A DNA stretch of 64,000 nt. Source: Nesterenkonia natronophila. Lineage in GTDB: Bacteria > Actinomycetota > Actinomycetes > Actinomycetales > Micrococcaceae. Both the position numbers and the translations under genes were made by a program. Position 1 is the stretch's first letter, and every line of letters starts with the position of its first letter. The notes beneath the pieces are model-generated. The model was not told where the DNA came from. It worked only from the letters and a program-made list of their open reading frames with translations, and did no database searches. The stretch is taken from the NCBI RefSeq assembly GCF_003595215.1, contig NZ_QYZP01000001.1, positions 496,001 to 560,000 of the forward strand, read 5' to 3'. Positions 15,791 through 24,498 of the stretch are shown in pieces.

Positions 15791-16153
15791 CTAGTTGGCG
15801 CTACCCGAGTCCTTCTCGTCGGTGAGCTTCTGTGCTTTGTCCTCCACAGTGTCCTCTGCCTCGTCTACGACGTCGGCCATCATCCCCTGGGCCTCGTCAG
15901 CTTTGTCTGCGGCCCTTCGCAGAGCCTCTGACGCGGACTTGGCGGCTTTCTTGGCGCTTTCCGCAACCTCGTGCGTGACCCTCGTCGCCGTGTCAGATGC
16001 CATGGAGACGAAGTCCTGGACCTCCTCGCGCTCCCAGATCTCCTGCGCCGACTTCTTGGCGTGCTCAGCCCCTTCATCGACCCTGTTCTTGCCCGTTTTT
16101 GTGCCGATCAGGTAACCGATGGCTACACCGGCGCCCAGTGAAAGCAGTCCCAT
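15791..16153 (-). CDS. YtxH-like small protein with long amphipathic helix
   Basis: This 120-residue protein starts MGLLSLGAGVAIGYLIGTKTGKNR, a short glycine-rich hydrophobic segment followed by a basic stretch, as in YtxH-type proteins. An Ala/Glu/Lys/Asp-rich region then looks like a long amphipathic helix or coiled coil and ends in a charged tail. The ATG at 16153 has AAGGAG about eight bases upstream, so the longer reading from 16201 is not needed. Such proteins are often stress- or envelope-associated, but no function is shown by sequence. Confidence 0.6.
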   Translation of the reverse strand: MGLLSLGAGVAIGYLIGTKTGKNRVDEGAEHAKKSAQEIWEREEVQDFVSMASDTATRVTHEVAESAKKAAKSASEALRRAADKADEAQGMMADVVDEAEDTVEDKAQKLTDEKDSGSAN

Positions 16154-16456
16154 AATGTGCTCCTTATCCCTTACTCGCGAATGTCGTTCCGGATCTCCCA
16201 ACTTAGCGGGACGGTCGTGCCTCTGTCACGGGGTTCATGCCCTTACTCTGCCCTGATACGGCCCTGATTTTTTCGCGGTTGACTCAAAGAAGGTGTTCTC
16301 TACGTCGCGCTGTTTGAGTGGCATCCCGGCGTGGCCCAGCAGCTCAGCGTCCACCGTGACGGAGTCCACGTGGGGCAAACCTGCGTATTTGACTGTGGTG
16401 CGACAGACCTTCCTGATGCCCTCCGGTCCTACCGTGTCAATCGGCTGAGTCTCCCG
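16154..16456. other. Gene-free gap with an open frame after the MFS stop
   Basis: About 300 bp between the YtxH-like gene and the MFS gene. Directly after the MFS stop the same minus-strand frame stays open for 73 codons to a TGA at 16235-16237. It has GC-rich third positions and an ordinary-looking polar peptide (for example VKYAGLPHVDSVTVDAELLG), but no start codon in its first half. It may be the remnant of a gene or of a longer MFS tail, or chance. Confidence 0.3.
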
Positions 16457-17653
16457 TCATTCCACCTGCACGTCCCGGCCGGCGAGGTGGCCCAAAACCC
16501 CTTGCGCAAGTGCCACCACCATGGCGCACCAAAGCACCGGCGTCCACGACTCTACTGACTGGTAGAGAGCTCCCGCAAAGACCGGTCCCGCAGCAGCCAA
16601 CAGATAGCCGACGCCTTGTGCCATCCCTGAGAGTTTCCCCACCTGGCGCGGGCTGCCAGCCCGCAGTGAGATGAACGTCAGCGCTAGGAGCAGCGAACAG
16701 CCAGTCGAAGTGCCCGCGCACAGCGCCCAGAGCGGCATGAGCTCAGGTGCTGTGATGATGCCCAACAGAGCCACCAACATAAAAGCGATCACGACCGCAG
16801 AGATGCCTCGCTGATCCGGGGTGCGCTGCATGACCTGACCTACGATGAGACTTGCAACCACGCCCGCCGCTTGGAACAGCCCGAGCCAGAGTCCCGCCGA
16901 GGCTTCGTTGATTCCGTGTGAGGTTTGGATCGCCGGGAACCACGTGAGCAGGGTATAGAACAAAGTGGACTGAAGGCCGAAGTAGAGCGTCACCTGCCAT
17001 GCCAGAGCCTGACGCCACAGCGTAGTCGGCAGTCCGCCGCCCGATAAGCGTGGGGCGGAGGTCTTGGGCGCGTCAGACGCCGGCTGCTTCCGCAACGACC
17101 AACCGGCAGCAGCCAGCAGGGCGAAGATAGCTGGAACGGCGAAAGCAAGCTCCCATCCCAAGGCGTCGGCCAACGGCACGGCCGCCCCCGAGAACAAAGC
17201 AGCCGTACCGACCAGCGCAGCAGTGTACACACCGGTCATCAGCGGAACCTGCTCGGGAAAGTCGCGTTTGACCACCGCAGGAACCAGGACATTACCCACA
17301 CCAATCCCGGCGGAGAGGATCGCCGTCCCTGTGTACAGCGTGACGGCTTGCGGTATCGCCTCACCACCCGGCACTGAACGCAGCAGCGTGCCCCCAGCGA
17401 GGACCAATAGGGAGATCAGAATGGTCCGCTCCAGCCCGAACCGCCTACCCATAACGTGCACGAACGGCGCAACCAGTCCGAAGGCCACGATGGGGACCGC
17501 ACCCAAGACACCCAGTGACAGCGGGCTCAACCCGGTATCGGAGCCGATACGCTCGATCAGCGGCCCCACCACAGTGATCGCTGGCCGCAGGTTCGCAGTG
17601 ACTAACAACACGGTCGCCAATAGCACCAGGGTGCTAGAGGCGCGCGAGGACAT
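16457..17653 (-). CDS. MFS transporter, CynX/NimT type
   Basis: This major facilitator protein of about 398 residues has 11-12 hydrophobic segments. The opening TANLRPAITVVGPLI is the signature of the CynX/NimT (cyanate permease / 2-nitroimidazole transporter) group. GRRFGLERTILIS follows in the loop after the second helix. The substrate cannot be assigned. On the minus strand TAAAGT lies seven bases before the ATG at 17653, a leaderless layout. A GTG at 17662 is the alternative start. It lies downstream of the P-type ATPase on the same strand. Confidence 0.8.
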   Translation of the reverse strand: MSSRASSTLVLLATVLLVTANLRPAITVVGPLIERIGSDTGLSPLSLGVLGAVPIVAFGLVAPFVHVMGRRFGLERTILISLLVLAGGTLLRSVPGGEAIPQAVTLYTGTAILSAGIGVGNVLVPAVVKRDFPEQVPLMTGVYTAALVGTAALFSGAAVPLADALGWELAFAVPAIFALLAAAGWSLRKQPASDAPKTSAPRLSGGGLPTTLWRQALAWQVTLYFGLQSTLFYTLLTWFPAIQTSHGINEASAGLWLGLFQAAGVVASLIVGQVMQRTPDQRGISAVVIAFMLVALLGIITAPELMPLWALCAGTSTGCSLLLALTFISLRAGSPRQVGKLSGMAQGVGYLLAAAGPVFAGALYQSVESWTPVLWCAMVVALAQGVLGHLAGRDVQVE

Positions 17654-17700
17654 GCGCTCCACTTTAGATCACCGCTCTCCTCACAAGGTCCGAGCGGAGC

Positions 17701-20280
17701 TCACCTTGCTGACGCTGGTGTGGCAGGCGAAGCATTGGTGGCACTGGACTTCTCCACCATGGCGGTATACCCGCGGTGCCCTAGTTCCACGAGGCCGCAG
17801 CCAAAGAGTGAGGCCACGAACGTGACAGCCAGCAACTCTGCTGTCGGCAGTGCGAAGAGATGATACTGCTGAGAAATGGGTGTCAGCAGCACCAGGCCCA
17901 GTACGAGGTACATCGCCCCGATGAGTGTCACCCGGGGACCAGTCATCGGTCGAAGAGCTGTAATGAGGACCCAGAGGCCGACCAGTGTCAAGCAGATGAA
18001 GCTGGCAGTCTGAATCTCCGCCGCAGTGTCGCCGAACCTCCGCCCGAAGGCCGAAACCACAATGAGGCTGGTGACGATCGCAACAGCGGGCGGGATGGCG
18101 AACAGGGCGGATCGTCTCAAGAACCCACGCCGGTAGCGCTGAGCGCTGGGCATCACCGCCAACACGAACGCGGGCATACCCAACATGATGAAGTCTGCGG
18201 TGGAGAACTGTCGGGGCAGGAACGGGAAGTGCCAGAAGGCAACAGCGAAGAAGAGGCCCAGCAGGATGGCATAAGCGGTCTTCGCCAAGAACAGATTGGC
18301 CAGCCTCTCTGTGTTGGCGATGACCTTACGGCCTTCCTCCAGCACCGAGGGAAGGCGGGAAAACTTCCCGTCCAACAGCACCATTCGGCTCACAGCTTTG
18401 GTCGCCGGAGCGCCGGATCCCATCGCAATCCCTAGGTCTGCCTTCTTCACCGCCAAAGCATCGTTGATTCCGTCACCAGTCATGGCCACCACGTGCCCAT
18501 TGGCCTGCAGCGCTTCAACCATGGCGGCCTTCTGCTCTGGCGTGACGCGGCCGAAGACCTGGTGAGTCGCCATTGCGGAGCGCAACACCTCAGTATCGGA
18601 GGAGAGTGTGGAAGCGTCGATGCCGTCTCCGTCGAACTCCAGGCCCACTTCCCGGGCCACCGCTGCGACAGTCTTGGGATTGTCCCCAGAGATCACTTTG
18701 AGACCGACCTGCTGCTCGCGGAAGTACTCCAGGGTGGTGCCGGCGTCGCGGCGGACGTTCTCCTTGAAAGTCACCAGTGCCACCGGCTTCAACTCCGGTG
18801 GCAGCGCCTGGCCGCGGCGCAGCGGAATTGTGGTTGCCTCATCCAATGGACCCCTGACGGGAGCGTGCGCCAGCAGCAGGGTGCGCAAGCCCTGGGCGGC
18901 GATTCCATCGGTGTGGCGCAGCAACTGCTGGACATCAACATCTGAACTGACCTGTGCGTGCTTCAGAATCTCTGGTGCCCCCAGCACCCAGTGCCCGGCC
19001 AGACTGTCTGCGTGATGACCAAAAGTGACAGCAGACCAGCGGCGTACCGAAGAGAACTGTACTGAATACGCGGGACGATGAGCCGGACGAACGGTAAACG
19101 GAACAGTGAGTGCAGCGGCGGTCGGGTTCGCAGCCTCATCGTGCCCGAAATGGGCCAGCACCTGCTGCCAGGGCTCGATTGCGTGAGTCGAGTGCACTGG
19201 CTGGGGGTCGGTGTTGCGTATCCCTTCAAAGGGTAAACCTGCCGCGTCCAATGAGGTCGAGCCGTGAAAGACGATCGTCCCGTCCGTGAGCGTCCCGGTC
19301 TTGTCCAGGCACACAACGTCTACGCGCGCCAGGATCTCCACCGCTGGCTGCTCCTGGATGAGCACCTGATGACGAGCCAATTTCACCGCCGCGACGGCGA
19401 AGGCGATAGTGGTCATCAGCGCCAACCCCTGCGGGACCATGGCGGTCACTGACGCGACTGCGGTGACCAGCGCTTCCCGCCACTCCCCAGTGGCCCAGGC
19501 TGCCCTCCATCCGCCGTTGGCGAGCATCTGACCGTTGAAGACCAACGCGGTGACGGGGATGAGAATGATGGACAGCCAGAAGGCGATGCGCTCCAGGGCG
19601 CGGCGGATCTCAGAATTGATCTTGAGGTACTTCTTAGCTGCCGTGGTGAGTTTGACCGCGTGCGCCCTTTCGCCGACCGCTGTGACGACCACCCTGCCGG
19701 AGCCAGCGATCACTGCGGTCCCGGACAGGGCGGGATCACCCCTGCGCTTGGCCACAGGGACGGCCTCACCGGTCAGCATCGACTCATCCAAGTCCATGTC
19801 ATTGCTTGAGAGGACCACGCCGTCCGCCGGAACTTGGTCACCCCGGCGCAGCTCCACCACATCGTCCAGCACGACCTGCTCACGGTGGATCTGAATGATC
19901 ATGCCGTCCCGCAGGACCCGGATGCGGTCTTGATGCAGCAGAGCAATGCCATCGAGCTTCCGTTTAGCGCTGTACTCCTGGACAAGCCCGATCACCACGT
20001 TTCCCACCGCCGCAATTGCGAACAGCAAGTCCAACCAACGTCCAAGAAGGACAATGATCAGCGCACAGACTCCAATAATGAGATTGAACAGGGTCATCAG
20101 GTGGGTGCGAAGAATCTCAGCGATCGATCGCGAAGTCGTACGCGGCTGCACATTGGCCAACCTGAGCTGAAGCCGCTCCGAGACTTGGACGGAGTTCAGG
20201 CCCTTGGCTTCGAGGATCGCCGGGTCCGGCGCCGACCGCAGTTCCGCGGGATCGCGGTCTTCGGTCTTTGCTCTAGCCAC
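17701..20280 (-). CDS. Cation-transporting P-type ATPase, CtpE-like
   Basis: This 859-residue P-type ATPase has actuator motif LTGE (169-172), membrane motif VPQGLAL (282-288), phosphorylation site DKTGT (326-330), and the hinge MTGDGINDALAVKKADLGIAMG. It has about ten membrane segments. It lacks N-terminal CxxC metal domains and the CPC motif, so it is not a heavy-metal P1B pump. The layout matches actinobacterial CtpE, which is linked to calcium transport in mycobacteria. The ion here is inferred. The start is GTG. It lies 11 bp after the membrane-anchored unknown in the dcd gene group. Confidence 0.88.
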   Translation of the reverse strand: MARAKTEDRDPAELRSAPDPAILEAKGLNSVQVSERLQLRLANVQPRTTSRSIAEILRTHLMTLFNLIIGVCALIIVLLGRWLDLLFAIAAVGNVVIGLVQEYSAKRKLDGIALLHQDRIRVLRDGMIIQIHREQVVLDDVVELRRGDQVPADGVVLSSNDMDLDESMLTGEAVPVAKRRGDPALSGTAVIAGSGRVVVTAVGERAHAVKLTTAAKKYLKINSEIRRALERIAFWLSIILIPVTALVFNGQMLANGGWRAAWATGEWREALVTAVASVTAMVPQGLALMTTIAFAVAAVKLARHQVLIQEQPAVEILARVDVVCLDKTGTLTDGTIVFHGSTSLDAAGLPFEGIRNTDPQPVHSTHAIEPWQQVLAHFGHDEAANPTAAALTVPFTVRPAHRPAYSVQFSSVRRWSAVTFGHHADSLAGHWVLGAPEILKHAQVSSDVDVQQLLRHTDGIAAQGLRTLLLAHAPVRGPLDEATTIPLRRGQALPPELKPVALVTFKENVRRDAGTTLEYFREQQVGLKVISGDNPKTVAAVAREVGLEFDGDGIDASTLSSDTEVLRSAMATHQVFGRVTPEQKAAMVEALQANGHVVAMTGDGINDALAVKKADLGIAMGSGAPATKAVSRMVLLDGKFSRLPSVLEEGRKVIANTERLANLFLAKTAYAILLGLFFAVAFWHFPFLPRQFSTADFIMLGMPAFVLAVMPSAQRYRRGFLRRSALFAIPPAVAIVTSLIVVSAFGRRFGDTAAEIQTASFICLTLVGLWVLITALRPMTGPRVTLIGAMYLVLGLVLLTPISQQYHLFALPTAELLAVTFVASLFGCGLVELGHRGYTAMVEKSSATNASPATPASAR

Positions 20281-20291
20281 GGGGCATAAGT

Positions 20292-21341
20292 CTAAGGCGT
20301 TGTTCCGTCGATCGACACCACCAGGTCGTCACCACTGGCACCGACCTGGAAGTCCAGTTCAAACGGAACCTCTGCCGTCTCGCTCACCTGTTCACCGGTG
20401 TGGTGGTGGATCGCATCAAAACTGACCTCCGCCACCAAGTCACCATGAGTGACTTCCCAGCTCTCGGCGTCGAAAGTCAAGGTGAACGCCTCAGCCTCAG
20501 GAAAGGTCCAGCTGATCGTATCGGGGTCGACCCGATTCGATGTGGTTGTGCCTACCGGGCAGCCAGCCGGCATCAGCACCTGCTGATCGCAGTTCTCGAA
20601 GTACGAGCTGAGCTCATCCTGGAAGACGCGGGCAGCTTCCTCGGACGCCTCAAGTTCGAGGGTCACGCGCTCGGCGGACGACTCTTCGTCTTCGTCCGCG
20701 GAGGCGACCACATGGGTGGCTGAACCGCTCAGCCACTGAGAATCGATGCTGATCTCTGCCACGGTCGGCACATATGCGGACAACCGGGCCGTCTCTTCAT
20801 CCAAGTTAACCGGCTCGCCGTTGACCTGAACCTGGCCAATCCCGCCTTGTGGAGCACCTGGGACATCCACTTCGAACCAGGTGATGGCAGAGGACGCTAT
20901 CTCCCATGTGTCGAAGAATCCCCAGGTGGATCCGGTCCGTGCCAGTGGAAGCTCGGTGCTGTAACTCTGGTCAGCAGCTGTGAAGTCGAGCTCGGCGCCG
21001 CCATCTGTCTCTGTGATGTCAGCGGAGTCGATCAGCTCGGCGGAGTGCATGAGCGGTGGGCCGGAGAGTAGTACATTGTCGACTTCTCCGTCTTGGGTGA
21101 ATTCCGGGACGGAGTGGAAAAGCCCCAGAGCTTCGGAGCCATCTCCAGAACTGAGCGACTCCCAATATGTCTCAGCTGTCGCCTCCGGTGCGTAGAGCTG
21201 CTCATTGACCTGCCACACCGCGACCACTGCGGTGACTGCCGCTACCACGAGCGCCACGGCCCAACCGATCACTGGGGCATACCTGACGTCAGTGGTGTCT
21301 GCGCGGTGGGATCCACCACTTTGTCGCGAGGACTCGCTCAT
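20292..21341 (-). CDS. Membrane-anchored extracytoplasmic protein, unknown
   Basis: This 349-residue protein has a short cytoplasmic head, one membrane segment (about residues 23-43, [20 protein letters not shown]) and a large acidic outer part. That part begins with [23 protein letters not shown], a pattern that recalls the start of TcaA/YvbJ-type outer domains. This resemblance is weak. A Cys pair (ENCDQQ, PAGCPVG) may form a disulfide. The ATG at 21341 overlaps the dcd stop (ATGA), so the earlier in-frame starts inside dcd are unlikely. Function unknown. Confidence 0.6.
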   Translation of the reverse strand: MSESSRQSGGSHRADTTDVRYAPVIGWAVALVVAAVTAVVAVWQVNEQLYAPEATAETYWESLSSGDGSEALGLFHSVPEFTQDGEVDNVLLSGPPLMHSAELIDSADITETDGGAELDFTAADQSYSTELPLARTGSTWGFFDTWEIASSAITWFEVDVPGAPQGGIGQVQVNGEPVNLDEETARLSAYVPTVAEISIDSQWLSGSATHVVASADEDEESSAERVTLELEASEEAARVFQDELSSYFENCDQQVLMPAGCPVGTTTSNRVDPDTISWTFPEAEAFTLTFDAESWEVTHGDLVAEVSFDAIHHHTGEQVSETAEVPFELDFQVGASGDDLVVSIDGTTP

Positions 21342-21919
21342 GTGCTGATGATCGTGCGGTGGAAATTCTCGTGGCTGCGCGATGCGGTGGGTCCGCGCTG
21401 CCCTTGGTAGCGCGACTGGTGCGCCGCCGAACCGTAGCCGGTCGAAGCGGGGGAGGAGAGCCGGAAAAAGCACAGCTGTCCAATCTTGGACCCCGGCCAC
21501 AGTTTGATGGGCAGGGTCGCCATATTGGACAGCTCCAGAGTGACCTGCCCGGTGAAGCCTGGGTCGATGAAACCGGCAGTGGAATGAGTCAGAAGCCCCA
21601 AACGCCCCAGGGACGACTTGCCTTCCAGGCGCGCAGCGACGTCGTCCGGAAGGCTCACCACCTCGTAGGTGGCCCCAAGAACGAACTCCCCAGGGTGGAG
21701 CACGAAAGGCTCGTCGGGATCAGCCTCCACCAGTCTGGTGAGGTCGTTCTGCTCCACAGACGGGTCTATATGCGCGTACTTGTGGTTGTCGAACAGTCGG
21801 AACATGCGCTCCAGCCGCACGTCTACGCTGGAAGGCTGAATCATCTCCTCCTGAAGCGGATCCAGCTGAATGCGACCGGCGTCAATCTCGGCGCGAATAT
21901 CATTATCGGAAAGCAGCAC
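21338..21919 (-). CDS. dcd: dCTP deaminase
   Basis: This 193-residue trimeric nucleotide deaminase makes dUTP from dCTP (or dUMP in bifunctional forms). It has [12 protein letters not shown] at the start, [19 protein letters not shown] and [19 protein letters not shown] with the catalytic glutamate. The size fits the family. The start is GTG placed six bases after TAATTT on the minus strand, which suggests a leaderless mRNA. Its TGA overlaps the ATG of the next gene. Confidence 0.96.
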   Translation of the reverse strand: MLLSDNDIRAEIDAGRIQLDPLQEEMIQPSSVDVRLERMFRLFDNHKYAHIDPSVEQNDLTRLVEADPDEPFVLHPGEFVLGATYEVVSLPDDVAARLEGKSSLGRLGLLTHSTAGFIDPGFTGQVTLELSNMATLPIKLWPGSKIGQLCFFRLSSPASTGYGSAAHQSRYQGQRGPTASRSHENFHRTIIST

Positions 21920-22029
21920 GGACCCAAATTACCAGCAGTGGCGGAGTCTGGGGCAGGCGTATGGTGGTGCAGGGCCACGTGTGCGGGGCCCTCGACCCTG
22001 TTTGATGCCCTGACCGGAGGAGAGTGTGC

Positions 22030-22989
22030 ATGGCGGCAGTGCTGTCCGGATTCGCAGTGGTCTGGCTGATCATTGCGGTGGGGTATCTGCTGGGCCGGAT
22101 CCAGGTCCTCGGACCCGAGGCGAGGGTCGTGCTTTCCCGCGTGGCGTTCTTCGTGGCCTCGCCCTGTCTGCTCTTCGTCACGATCTCCGAATCGCCCATT
22201 CGGGAGGTGCTCGGCCCTCAGTTCGCCGTGGCCGCTGTCAGCGCTTTCGCGATGCTGGGGCTGTTCTTAGTGTTCGGCAAGTTCGTTCTGCGCGGACGTT
22301 CGGGGGCTGACCTGGTCATCGGTGGGATGAGCGCCTCTCTGGTCAACTCCGCCAACCTGGGTTTTCCTATTGCAGCCTACGTCCTAGGTGACATTAGTCT
22401 CGCTGCGCCGGTCGTGATGTTCCAGCTTGCACTCTATACACCCCTGTATGTGGGCCTCCTCGATCAGCTGACGGCGGGCCGGGGAGACAGAGCACGTGTG
22501 CGACCACGTCCCCGCACTGAGGCTCTGCGTCGATTTGTTCAGACTTTGGGCAATCCGATGATCGTTGGCTCTGCCTTGGGGCTGCTCTTCTCGTGGCAGA
22601 ACTGGAGGCTGCCGGGGCAGATCCACGAATCGGTGGAGCTGTTGGCCGGAGCATCGATCCCCCTGATGCTGTTGGCTTTCGGGTTGTCGCTGGTCGGTTC
22701 CCACCCGCTCGACAAAGCATCAGGACGTCGCCGTGATGTGCTGCTCGCAGCCGGAATCAAACTGTTGCTGCACCCGCTGCTGGCCTACGTGATCGCGGCA
22801 TTCGTCTTCGGCATGGATGGGTTGATGCTCTTGGCGGCCGTGGTCATGGCTTCATTGCCGACCGCGCAGAACGTTCTGGTGGCTGCGGTGCGCTACGGCA
22901 CCGGGGAGACAATTGCCCGGGACACGGTGCTGGTCACCACTATCTTGGGCATTCCCTCCATGGCCATAGTTGCGCTGCTGTTCACTTAG
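22030..22989 (+). CDS. AEC-family permease
   Basis: This 319-residue protein has about ten hydrophobic segments and the AEC (auxin efflux carrier) layout: IIAVGYLLGR near the start, VNSANLGFPIAAYVLGD in the first repeat and LMLLAAVVMASLPTAQNVLV in the second. AEC proteins carry organic anions. The substrate is unknown. ATG 22030 sits nine bases after GGAGG. The GTG at 22024 is too close. The stop codon interlocks with the stop of the convergent MFS gene (22986-22989), leaving no space for a terminator. Confidence 0.85.
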   Translation: MAAVLSGFAVVWLIIAVGYLLGRIQVLGPEARVVLSRVAFFVASPCLLFVTISESPIREVLGPQFAVAAVSAFAMLGLFLVFGKFVLRGRSGADLVIGGMSASLVNSANLGFPIAAYVLGDISLAAPVVMFQLALYTPLYVGLLDQLTAGRGDRARVRPRPRTEALRRFVQTLGNPMIVGSALGLLFSWQNWRLPGQIHESVELLAGASIPLMLLAFGLSLVGSHPLDKASGRRRDVLLAAGIKLLLHPLLAYVIAAFVFGMDGLMLLAAVVMASLPTAQNVLVAAVRYGTGETIARDTVLVTTILGIPSMAIVALLFT

Positions 22990-24431
22990 TGTGCTTTGGA
23001 GTGTTCGTGCATCTTAGCCGGCCCGGCGGGATCGCGGACTTTCACCAGCAGCAGCACCAGGCCAAGAGTCAGCACGATGGCGATACCAGGTATTGCCATC
23101 ACCTGCCCGCCGAAGACAAATATGAGCAGCCCGATCAGTGCGGGTGTCACGAATGAGAAGCCACGGCCGGCCGTGGCGTAGAGGCCGAACAGTTCGCCAG
23201 CCCGGGACGGTGGGGCCAGGCGGCCCAGGAAAGCTCGCGAAGAGGCTTGCGCCGGTCCCACAAACAGACACAGCAGCAGGCCGAAGAACCAGAACGCTCC
23301 CACCGGGGACAGCGACACCGGACCAAGCTCCCGCGGCTCCACTAGAATCCAAAGGAACAGCGCGATCCCCAGCAGGCTCACCAGACTGAAGGCGATGACC
23401 CGCCGAGGCCCGAGGCGGTCATCGAACCAGCCTCCGATGAACGCACCAATTGCAGCCACCACGTTGCCGGCCACTCCAAAGAGCAACACACTGCCGGCGA
23501 TCTCGGTGAAGGGAATGTCAGCGTCTTCGATCCGGTACACGTGCACACCCAGCACCGCACCCCAGACGAACACTGCTGAAAGTCCATCGCGGTAGATCGC
23601 AGAAGCAAGGAGGAACCACAGGGTGTTTCTGTCCTCTCGCCAAAGTCCGGCGATCACCCGAAAAAGCCTGCGGTAGGACTCAGCGACAGAGACGCTGTCC
23701 TCCACCTCAAGACTATCCGCGGTCTTCAGGCGAGTCAGCAGCAGCGGCAGAGCGAACAGCAGATGCCAACCGGCGGCCACCAGCGCGACGGCCCGGATGT
23801 TGACGGCGTCGTCGCTGCCGATTCCCAGCCAGTCTCCTTCGATCATCGCGACATACACCAGTAGCAGCAGCACGATGCCGCCCAAATACCCTGCACCCCA
23901 ACCGATCCCCGAGACTCTGCCCATCCGCTGGTGGTCGGAGATGTCGGTGATCATTGCGTTGTAATTAAGATTGGCGAACTCATCGAAGATCCCCATCAGC
24001 GCCATCAGGGTGACCCCCAGAAGCAGGTAGCCCTCTTCAGGTCGGACGAAGAAGCACAGAGCGACCATGGTGATCACCATGACGGTGTTCAACGTCAGCC
24101 CCAGTCGTCGGCGCCCCGCCTTATCAGTGCGTTGCCCGATCACCGGAGCGGTGAGCGCCACGACGGCGCCGGCTATTGCAGTTGCTACGGCCAAGTACTG
24201 CGCGCCGCGGTCTCCGGGGCTGTCGCCTTCAGGGAGAACGGCAGGGTCAAATACCGGTGAGGTGAGATAGGTGCCGAACACAAAGGTCGTCATCACCGCC
24301 GAGACCGTGGCGTTGCCCCAGGACCACAGGCTCCATCTTGCAATGATTGATTTGTTCAGCGGCGGCAGCTCGGAAGCCGAGGCGTCCTCACCACGTGGTG
24401 TGTGATCAGCAGGCTCTGTGACGCGGCTCAT
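22986..24431 (-). CDS. MFS transporter, UMF1 / Atg22-like
   Basis: This 481-residue membrane protein of the UMF1 branch (relatives of yeast vacuolar Atg22) starts RWSLWSWGNATVSAVMTTFVFGTY. It has the NYNAMITDISDHQRMGRVSGIGWGAGYLGG block near 150-180, the family hallmark. About 12 hydrophobic segments. The bacterial role is not known, though export of amino acids or metabolites is assumed. On the minus strand TAGCAT lies six bases before the ATG, a leaderless layout. Confidence 0.85.
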   Translation of the reverse strand: MSRVTEPADHTPRGEDASASELPPLNKSIIARWSLWSWGNATVSAVMTTFVFGTYLTSPVFDPAVLPEGDSPGDRGAQYLAVATAIAGAVVALTAPVIGQRTDKAGRRRLGLTLNTVMVITMVALCFFVRPEEGYLLLGVTLMALMGIFDEFANLNYNAMITDISDHQRMGRVSGIGWGAGYLGGIVLLLLVYVAMIEGDWLGIGSDDAVNIRAVALVAAGWHLLFALPLLLTRLKTADSLEVEDSVSVAESYRRLFRVIAGLWREDRNTLWFLLASAIYRDGLSAVFVWGAVLGVHVYRIEDADIPFTEIAGSVLLFGVAGNVVAAIGAFIGGWFDDRLGPRRVIAFSLVSLLGIALFLWILVEPRELGPVSLSPVGAFWFFGLLLCLFVGPAQASSRAFLGRLAPPSRAGELFGLYATAGRGFSFVTPALIGLLIFVFGGQVMAIPGIAIVLTLGLVLLLVKVRDPAGPAKMHEHSKAH

Positions 24432-24498
24432 GGGCGAATGCTACTCCCTGCCTGTTAAGATGAGGGGATTCGATACGGATGAAGGGTAGGGTCGGCCT

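Noticed and set aside
16331-16558. 75-codon plus-strand frame overlapping the MFS 3' end
   Set aside because: No ribosome site, atypical composition, and overlaps a clear gene on the other strand.
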